From an uncultured Bacteroidales bacterium (lineage in GTDB: Bacteria; Bacteroidota; Bacteroidia; Bacteroidales; F082): DNA of 7,107 nt. The stretch's first letter is position 1. Each line of letters opens with the position of its first letter. Both the position numbers and the translations under genes were made by a program. The stretch is taken from NCBI GenBank assembly GCA_946410535.1, contig CAMKAR010000108.1, positions 1-7,107 on the forward strand. The letters are read 5' to 3'. This document shows, piece by piece, positions 1-4,945 of the stretch. Under the pieces are notes generated by a model, which was not told the DNA's origin, made no database searches, and was given only the letters and a program-made list of their open reading frames with translations.

Positions 1-533
1 TGATAATCAGTTTTTTATCATCATGTGGAGAAAGAAAAAACAATGAATCCGATGACAACATCACTTCCCTCGACATTGAAAACCCCATCCCAACTTCCGA
101 ACCAATCCAGCAACAGCCAAAAAAACAATTCGACTACCACGGCATCAAACCGGCATCCATCGATACCATGCTGGTGGTCGTCAACCGACAAGGCGAACTG
201 ATAGGGCGATTCGTCAGCTCCACTGCCAGCACCTATACCGTTGCCATCCAAGACCACATTGAAATCCCCAAAATCGGGAACAAAGTGGTCACCTTCCGTG
301 CCGCTGACGGCCAAGGCATACTCTTCAACTACCGCACCAACGTCAACATCAGGCAGCGGCCCGACATCAATTCGCCCGTGATTTGCCAAATCTCACACGA
401 CCCGAAAGAAGATCTCTCTGACCCATATCCCTGTTTGGGCAAAACCGACGAATGGTACAAAATCCAAGTGGGAAACAAAGTGGGCTACGTCCGCCACGAC
501 CTCGTGGAATGGGACGCCATGAATACCTACTAA
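1..533 (+). CDS. SH3-domain lipoprotein, 5' end missing
   Basis: The reading frame is open from base 3 to the TAA at 531-533 (176 residues in view), so the true start lies left of the window. The first residues read IISFLSSC, the end of a signal peptide with a lipobox (LSSC, Cys codon 24-26). This is followed by a polar stretch with acidic residues (GERKNNESDDN) and a Pro/Gln-rich linker. Acidic residues after the Cys recall Bacteroidota surface-export signals, but they are not in the usual +2 to +6 position, so surface location is only a guess. Residues about 113-170 resemble a bacterial SH3 domain: VNIRQRP, then EWYKIQ and GYVRHDLVEW. Such domains usually bind peptides or cell wall, but no catalytic domain is visible and the ligand is unknown. 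Cys128 and Cys144 could form a disulfide. The first in-frame ATG, at 168, is internal and would lose the lipobox. Lipoprotein is well supported; function is not. Confidence 0.72.
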   Translation, partial: IISFLSSCGERKNNESDDNITSLDIENPIPTSEPIQQQPKKQFDYHGIKPASIDTMLVVVNRQGELIGRFVSSTASTYTVAIQDHIEIPKIGNKVVTFRAADGQGILFNYRTNVNIRQRPDINSPVICQISHDPKEDLSDPYPCLGKTDEWYKIQVGNKVGYVRHDLVEWDAMNTY

Positions 534-537
534 AAGC

Positions 538-1887
538 CTACGCCCAAAGCAACAGGCCCGAACAAATAATCAATCCTGTGACAAACAAGTCGATGATGCA
601 GAAACCCATGATGTCTTTGGCATTGAGTTTCGCAATGGCCAAGGCTGGCAAAGCCCAGAAAGGCTGAATCAGGTTGGTCCAGGCATCGCCCCACGAGATG
701 GCCATGCCCGTCAGTCCCGCATCGACGCCCAATGCCGCACCAGCGGTGAACATAATCGGTGCCTGAATAGCCCAGTGGCCACCACCCGATGGCACAAACA
801 TGTTCAAAATGGCAGCACAGAAGAAGGTGAACAAGGGATAAGTCTTTGGCGTAGAGATGGCTACACAAGCATTGCTGACCACTTCGCCCAAGCAGATGCC
901 CGACTCGCCCACGCCCGTGATGATGCCCATAATGCCAGCATAGAACGGGAATTGCAACAAAATGCCTGCCGCACCGCTCACCGACTTGCCAAATGCCTTG
1001 ACATAGGACAACGGCGTGCCATGCAAGATGATGCCCAAAAACAAGAACAGCATGATGACCGAACCGAGGTCGAAAGTGCCACTTTTGAAGAAGAGATGGA
1101 TGACCAAATAGGAAAGCCCAAGCAATGCTATGACCCACGCAAGGATAGGGCTATTCTCGACCCTCTCAGCCGGGGTAGTGGCCTTGGGGACGGTCTGTGT
1201 GTCATCCTCAAAAAGCAATGAAGGCTCGATAGCCACCACATGATCACCCTTGGGATGCATCAGCGAATTGACCACCACGATGGCCACGATGACAACCGCC
1301 ACCATGATGAGGTTTTGTGGGGCAAGTATGGTTTGGCTTATCGGAACAGGCTGTGTCAAGGCACCTTGCGTCACGGCTTCGAGATTGGAGCCTGGTGTGG
1401 CCATTGTCAGCGGAATGGAGCCTGACAAGCCCGCATGCCACACCACAAAGCCGCTATAGGCTGATGCGATGAGCAAGCGATAGTCGACTCTTTTCAGCTT
1501 CTTCGCGATTTCCTTGGCGAAGATGACCCCGACGATGAGTCCGAAGCCCCAGTTGAGCCAGCAGGCCAAGGCCGAAATGCCCGTCACCAAGGCAATGGCA
1601 CCAGCTGGCGTTTTCGGCTTTGCTGCCAACGCGCTGATGCCCAGCTTGATGGACGGTGCCGCAGCCAAGGCAGAGCCTGTCACCAGCACCAAGGCCATCT
1701 GCATGGCGAAGGCCAAGAGCGACCACACGCCGTTGCCCCAATGCTCAACCACTTCAATCGGGGTTTGATGACAAACCGGCATGGCGATGATGAAAGCCAC
1801 CAAGGTCAAAATGACGGCAAAGATGAAAGGCTCCGGCAAGTATTTCTGGACGACTTTGACGCAGAAACGGATAAGCTTTTGGAACAT
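538..1887 (-). CDS. atoE: Short-chain fatty acid transporter, AtoE family
   Basis: A complete 449-residue, very hydrophobic inner-membrane protein, close in length to E. coli AtoE (about 440). AtoE-family permeases are thought to move short-chain fatty acids such as acetoacetate or butyrate; import or export cannot be told from sequence. Family signatures are intact: WHAGLSGSIPL at residues 150-160, FVPSGGGHWAIQAPI at 364-378 and GDAWTNLIQPFWALP at 400-414. I count roughly 10-12 membrane segments, for example near 20-38, 52-76, 97-124, 190-208, 247-266, 274-292, 305-327, 350-370 and 427-447. A hydrophilic loop lies at about 211-246. The ATG at 1885-1887 gives the usual amphipathic N-terminus (MFQKLIRFCVKVVQKYLPEPF); no ribosome binding site precedes it. 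No fatty-acid activation genes (CoA-transferase, butyrate kinase) are adjacent. It lies downstream of truA on the same strand, across the repeat array, and could be co-transcribed with it. Confidence 0.93.
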   Translation of the reverse strand: MFQKLIRFCVKVVQKYLPEPFIFAVILTLVAFIIAMPVCHQTPIEVVEHWGNGVWSLLAFAMQMALVLVTGSALAAAPSIKLGISALAAKPKTPAGAIALVTGISALACWLNWGFGLIVGVIFAKEIAKKLKRVDYRLLIASAYSGFVVWHAGLSGSIPLTMATPGSNLEAVTQGALTQPVPISQTILAPQNLIMVAVVIVAIVVVNSLMHPKGDHVVAIEPSLLFEDDTQTVPKATTPAERVENSPILAWVIALLGLSYLVIHLFFKSGTFDLGSVIMLFLFLGIILHGTPLSYVKAFGKSVSGAAGILLQFPFYAGIMGIITGVGESGICLGEVVSNACVAISTPKTYPLFTFFCAAILNMFVPSGGGHWAIQAPIMFTAGAALGVDAGLTGMAISWGDAWTNLIQPFWALPALAIAKLNAKDIMGFCIIDLFVTGLIICSGLLLWA

Positions 1888-1897
1888 ATTGATTTGT

Positions 1898-1959
1898 GAT
1901 TTAAAGATTTAAGATTCAAAGATTTAAAGATTCAAAGATTTAAGATTCAAAGGTTTGAA
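1898..1959. repeat. AT-rich 7-8 nt tandem array (GATTTAAA/GATTCAAA)
   Basis: On the plus strand the array reads as eight units: GATTTAAA (1898), GATTTAA (1906), GATTCAAA (1913), GATTTAAA (1921), GATTCAAA (1929), GATTTAA (1937), GATTCAAA (1944) and a degenerate GGTTTGAA (1952-1959). At a higher level it is three 15-16 nt copies of GATTTAA(A)GATTCAAA, at 1906-1920, 1921-1936 and 1937-1951. It lies between truA and the transporter gene, includes the truA stop codon at 1947-1949, and forms most of the DNA just upstream of the transporter start. On the minus strand each GATTCAAA gives TTTGAATC and each junction gives AATCTTTG, one base from the TAnnTTTG promoter element. Confidence 0.9.
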
Positions 1960-2729
1960 GGCTGTAATGGATTTCCGTTTGGGGAAGGAAATGGGCCGTA
2001 TTCCACTTCTTCCAAGAACAAGGCATGGGCCGGAACGGAGGTTCCCGCCGCACAACGGTCTTTCCTTTCGATGACGGCACGGAACTCTTCCACAGTCATT
2101 CGCCCCTTCCCCACTTCCAACAAGGTGCCGACGATGGCCCGCACCATGTTGCGCAAGAAGCGGTCGGCCTTGATGCGAAACACCAACAAACCGTCCTGTT
2201 CAAACCATCGCGCCTCCATAATTTTGCAGTTGTTGGTCTTCACTTGGGTGTGCACCTTTGAGAAACTCGTAAAATCCTCATAATCAAAAAGAAGATTAGC
2301 GGCATCTTGCATTTTCATCACATCCAAGTCGCCATAAAGGAAATAGGCATCATGGGTGTGGAACGGATTCTTCGTGCGCGTGATATAATAATGATAGGTG
2401 CGCGAAACGGCATCGAAACGGGCATGAAAACGCGGTTCGACCTGCCATATACGGTAAATGACAATGTCGTCGGGAAGAAACGCATTCATCTGATGGGCAA
2501 GTTTTTCCGCATCGGCGATTTCCTTATCGAGGTCGAAATGTACGTAATAGTTCCTCGCATGAACGCCCGTGTCGGTGCGCCCACAGCCCGTAATCTCCAC
2601 TTTTTCACCGAGTTTAAGGCTCAAACAACGTTCAACCGCAGCTTGCACGGTTGGCGTGTCGGGCTGGATTTGGTAACCGTTGTAGCGGCTCCCGTTGTAG
2701 GCCATATGGATGAAATAACGCGGCATCAT
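1947..2729 (-). CDS. truA: tRNA pseudouridine(38-40) synthase TruA
   Basis: A complete 260-residue cytoplasmic enzyme (E. coli TruA is about 270) that isomerises uridines 38-40 in the anticodon arm of many tRNAs. The catalytic motif GCGRTDTGVHA is at residues 48-58, with Asp53 as the nucleophile. Tyr112 in SRTYHYY matches the conserved active-site tyrosine. RFHARFDA (100-107) and the FLRNMVRAIVGTLLEVGKGRM block near 190-210 are also typical. Two ATGs in tandem (2727-2729 and 2724-2726) could start the protein; both give the family start RYFIHMAYNG, and the first is used here. A -7-like element lies 14 nt upstream. The last codons (QPSNL and TGA) lie in the degenerate edge of the tandem array, so the C-terminal tail was probably set by the repeat rather than by enzyme function. 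It is divergent from aat and upstream of the AtoE-family gene. Confidence 0.96.
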   Translation of the reverse strand: MMPRYFIHMAYNGSRYNGYQIQPDTPTVQAAVERCLSLKLGEKVEITGCGRTDTGVHARNYYVHFDLDKEIADAEKLAHQMNAFLPDDIVIYRIWQVEPRFHARFDAVSRTYHYYITRTKNPFHTHDAYFLYGDLDVMKMQDAANLLFDYEDFTSFSKVHTQVKTNNCKIMEARWFEQDGLLVFRIKADRFLRNMVRAIVGTLLEVGKGRMTVEEFRAVIERKDRCAAGTSVPAHALFLEEVEYGPFPSPNGNPLQPSNL

Positions 2730-2743
2730 TGGGATTTGAGCCG

Positions 2744-2751
2744 CAAAAATA
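2744..2751 (-). promoter_or_regulatory. Predicted -7 promoter element for truA
   Basis: The minus strand reads TATTTTTG, a full match to the Bacteroidetes -7 consensus TAnnTTTG, 14 nt before the truA ATG. A possible -33 TTG lies 15 nt further upstream, closer than the usual spacing, so the -33 match is weak. The leader would be very short. Confidence 0.55.
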
Positions 2752-2753
2752 TG

Positions 2754-2761
2754 TAATTTTG
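2754..2761 (+). promoter_or_regulatory. Predicted -7 promoter element for aat
   Basis: The plus strand reads TAATTTTG, a full match to TAnnTTTG, 18 nt before the aat ATG. A possible -33 TTTG at 2735-2738 is 15 nt upstream, again shorter than usual. The element is only 2 nt from the opposing truA element, so polymerase could hardly occupy both at once. Confidence 0.55.
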
Positions 2762-2779
2762 CCGTCCAATTGAAAGCCC

Positions 2780-3541
2780 ATGAGCATTTTGTACCAACTT
2801 AACGACGACGACTGCTATTTTCCGCCCGCCGACCGCGCCAACAGTGACGGTTTGGTGGCCTTTGGTGGCGACCTCTCGCCCCAGCGGCTCATCGTTGCCT
2901 ATGCCAACGGCATATTTCCGTGGTATAGCGAAGACGAGCCACTGCTATGGTGGTCGCTCGACCCACGCCTCATCATCCGCCCAGGTGAGATGAAAGTCAG
3001 CAAGTCGCTGAGGCACACCTTGAAAAAGGGCAAGTTTGAGGCGAAAATCGACACCCGCTTTCGAGAAGTGATGCTGCATTGCGCCAAAACACCCCGACCC
3101 GACCAAGACGGCACTTGGATACAGGACGAGATGGTGGATGCCTATAGCCATCTTCACGAGTTGGGCTTTGCCCATTCCTTTGAGACCTATTTAGATGGCG
3201 AACTTGTCGGCGGCCTTTATGGCATCAGCTTAGGGCAAGTGTTTTTCGGCGAGTCGATGTTCCACACCGTCACCGACGCCTCCAAGGTGGCTTTCTGGCA
3301 TCTCCACCGTTTTTTGGTTGAGAACAACTTTAAACTCATTGATTGCCAACAAGAGACAAACCACCTGATGAGTTTGGGGGCCTATGCCATTCCGCGCAGC
3401 CAATTCATCAACGAATTGCAATCCTTGGTTTACGAGCCAACCCTCGTAGGAAATTGGGGCAGCGGCCAATGGGAAGAGATGATCCTCAACATCCACCAGC
3501 CCGAAAAAGTCCACTTCAGGAGCTATGAGGTTGACAATTAG
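2780..3541 (+). CDS. aat: Leucyl/phenylalanyl-tRNA-protein transferase Aat
   Basis: A complete 253-residue cytoplasmic enzyme that moves Leu or Phe from aminoacyl-tRNA to proteins with N-terminal Lys or Arg, making them N-end-rule substrates for ClpS/ClpAP-type degradation. Family blocks appear in order: GLVAFGGDLSPQRL (24-37), AYANGIFPWY (40-49), PLLWWSLDPR (54-63), TWIQDEMVDAYSHLHELGFAHS (112-133), ELVGGLYGISLGQVFFGESMFH (141-162), DASKVAFWHL (166-175), IDCQ (187-190) and HLMSLGAYAIPRSQF (195-209). Glu158, Asp188 and Gln190 match the E. coli active-site residues Glu156, Asp186 and Gln188. The ATG at 2780 gives the normal N-terminus; no Shine-Dalgarno is present. It is divergent from truA. 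No clpS or clpA is in view. No clear terminator follows before the next promoter. Confidence 0.96.
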   Translation: MSILYQLNDDDCYFPPADRANSDGLVAFGGDLSPQRLIVAYANGIFPWYSEDEPLLWWSLDPRLIIRPGEMKVSKSLRHTLKKGKFEAKIDTRFREVMLHCAKTPRPDQDGTWIQDEMVDAYSHLHELGFAHSFETYLDGELVGGLYGISLGQVFFGESMFHTVTDASKVAFWHLHRFLVENNFKLIDCQQETNHLMSLGAYAIPRSQFINELQSLVYEPTLVGNWGSGQWEEMILNIHQPEKVHFRSYEVDN

Positions 3542-3592
3542 GCCTAACGATGTTTTTTCAACTTTTTCCACCAGAAATCCGAAAAAATCCAC

Positions 3593-3600
3593 TATCTTTG
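3593..3600 (+). promoter_or_regulatory. Predicted -7 promoter element for arginine deiminase
   Basis: TATCTTTG matches TAnnTTTG exactly and is followed by CACCGTC, a context common at Bacteroidales promoters. It lies 51 nt before the ATG at 3652 and 51 nt after the aat stop, implying that the deiminase has its own promoter. No convincing -33 TTTG is seen; the upstream region is only T-rich (3553-3567). Confidence 0.65.
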
Positions 3601-3611
3601 CACCGTCATTG

Positions 3612-3635
3612 AGAGCCGAGACGGAATCTCGCTCT
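3612..3635 (+). promoter_or_regulatory. Leader hairpin upstream of arginine deiminase
   Basis: AGAG (3612-3615) and CGAGA (3617-3621) pair with TCTCG (3627-3631) and CTCT (3632-3635). This gives nine base pairs with one bulged C (3616) and the loop CGGAA. The hairpin lies between the predicted promoter and the start codon, ending 16 nt before the ATG. A T-rich TTGTTTGTTT run follows at 3635-3644, so it could act as a weak attenuator, an RNA stabiliser or a binding site. No known riboswitch class is recognised. Confidence 0.55.
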
Positions 3636-3651
3636 TGTTTGTTTCACCAAA

Positions 3652-4908
3652 ATGGTTTTTATGGATTCACAAGGAATCAACGTTAGTGTAAACTCGGAAA
3701 TTGGAAAACTCCAACACGTTCTAGTCCATACACCCGGCCCAGAGCTGGAAAAAGTAACCCCCGAAAATGCCCACAGCTTCCTTTTCAGCGACATCCTGAA
3801 TATGCAAGTCGCCCAAAAAGAATATGGATACTTCAGAAGAGTGCTCCAGAAAGTGGCGCAAGTCCATGAGATTGGCGAATTGCTGACCGACATTTTGCAG
3901 ATGGAAAACGTCAAAGCCAGTCTTGTCGACCGTATCTGCAAGGCAGAAAACAAAGGGTTCGTCGCCAGCTACCTCAAATCGTTGCCGGCAGCCGAACTGT
4001 CGCGCCAACTAATTGAGGGCGTGCAACTTGACGACATCACTTTCATCAACAACGAGCGCTATGCCTTAGCCCCGTTGCCCAACCTATTCTTCATGCGCGA
4101 CGCATCGTTCACCATGTTCGACAACATCATGATCAGCAACATGGCCACACAGGTGCGTGCCCGCGAGTGCATGATACTGAACAGCATCTATAACCTTCAC
4201 CCCTTGTTCGACACCAAGGTCATCAACCCCGTGTTGAACTACGACACCCGTGGCATCGGCACCGTGGAAGGCGGCGACGTGCAAATCATCCGCGACGATG
4301 TGGTGGTTTGCGGTCTCGGCTCGCGCACCAACATGCACGGTGTGGAAGCCTTGGTTGAGCACTTGAAGACCAAACCCGGAGTGAAGCACCTGATATTCCA
4401 AGAGCTTCCTTTGGAGCCGGAGTCGTTCATCCATCTTGACATGGTCTTCACCATGCTCGATGTCGACAAATGCATGGTTTACGAGCCTGTCATCATGAAC
4501 AGCAAGTACAAGACTTTCCATATCACCATTGATGGACAGAAGGCTGTCGGAAACGAAGTGTCCGACCTTTTGGCTGGCTTGATTGCTGTAGGCATCGACT
4601 TGGAACCCATTTATTGTGGCAACCACAACAACGATTGGGCCGCTCGCGAACAATGGCACAGCGGCTGCAACTTTTTCTGCCTTGAGCCTGGCAAGTTCAT
4701 CGGCTACGGTCGCAACCAACACACCTTGGAAGCCCTAAACAAGGCAGGATTCAACATCGTCACTGCCGCAGACGTGGTCAATAACAAGGCTAACCTTAAC
4801 AACATCAGCAAGTGCATCATCGCCTTCGAAGGCAACGAACTCTCGCGTGGCGGCGGAGGCGCCCGCTGCATGACAATGCCAATACAGCGAATGCCAGTGG
4901 ATTGGTAA
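3652..4908 (+). CDS. arcA: Arginine deiminase
   Basis: A complete 418-residue cytoplasmic enzyme that hydrolyses L-arginine to L-citrulline and ammonia (EC 3.5.3.6), the first step of the arginine deiminase pathway. Its length equals the well-studied Pseudomonas enzyme. All catalytic positions are visible: Asp150 in FFMRDASF, Glu207 and Asp209 in GTVEGGDV, His261 and Asp263 in FIHLDMVF, and nucleophile Cys406 in RGGGGARCMTMPIQR near the C-terminus. The N-terminal NSEIGKLQHVLVHTPGPELE is also typical. Starts at 3652 (used here, with an A-rich sequence before it) and 3661 are both possible; the family homology begins after both. No arcB (ornithine carbamoyltransferase), arcC (carbamate kinase) or arcD (antiporter) is adjacent, so citrulline must be processed by genes elsewhere or released. 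It has a promoter and leader hairpin upstream and a strong terminator 12 nt after the stop triplet. Confidence 0.95.
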   Translation: MVFMDSQGINVSVNSEIGKLQHVLVHTPGPELEKVTPENAHSFLFSDILNMQVAQKEYGYFRRVLQKVAQVHEIGELLTDILQMENVKASLVDRICKAENKGFVASYLKSLPAAELSRQLIEGVQLDDITFINNERYALAPLPNLFFMRDASFTMFDNIMISNMATQVRARECMILNSIYNLHPLFDTKVINPVLNYDTRGIGTVEGGDVQIIRDDVVVCGLGSRTNMHGVEALVEHLKTKPGVKHLIFQELPLEPESFIHLDMVFTMLDVDKCMVYEPVIMNSKYKTFHITIDGQKAVGNEVSDLLAGLIAVGIDLEPIYCGNHNNDWAAREQWHSGCNFFCLEPGKFIGYGRNQHTLEALNKAGFNIVTAADVVNNKANLNNISKCIIAFEGNELSRGGGGARCMTMPIQRMPVDW

Positions 4909-4912
4909 AGAC

Positions 4913-4945
4913 AAAAAAAATGGCGCTCAGTTGAGCGCCATTTTT
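4913..4945. terminator. Bidirectional intrinsic terminator
   Basis: TGGCGCTCA (4921-4929) pairs perfectly with TGAGCGCCA (4932-4940), giving an 8-9 bp GC-rich stem with a 2-4 nt loop. It is flanked by A8 on the left (4913-4920) and T5 on the right (4941-4945). It therefore ends the deiminase transcript on the plus strand and the GH2 transcript on the minus strand, where the U-run would be eight long. The T5 overlaps the GH2 stop codon (4945-4947). Confidence 0.93.

Larger units (their letters stand above)
2743..2762. repeat. Inverted repeat over divergent truA/aat promoters
   Basis: GCAAAA (2743-2748) is the exact reverse complement of TTTTGC (2757-2762). The inner bases 2750-2751 also pair with 2754-2755; only the 2749/2756 pair and the central TG fail. 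Both predicted -7 elements lie inside this dyad. It may simply reflect two head-to-head copies of a TTTTGC-type promoter, or it may be an operator. Confidence 0.7.

Noticed and set aside
530..1138. A 202-codon open frame on the minus strand in another frame
   Set aside because: It overlaps the transporter coding sequence, where family signatures are clear; its His/Gly/Cys-rich product looks like an out-of-frame shadow.
1898..1959. CRISPR-like array
   Set aside because: Units are 7-8 nt, contiguous and without spacers; this is a simple tandem repeat.
3553..3587. TTTTTTC and GAAAAAA as a terminator stem for aat
   Set aside because: The arms are almost pure A/T, 21 nt apart and followed by no T-run; the stem would be too weak to terminate.
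4084..4722. A 212-codon open frame on the minus strand
   Set aside because: It is antisense to the catalytic core of arginine deiminase, with Val/His/Ala-rich composition and no recognisable motif.
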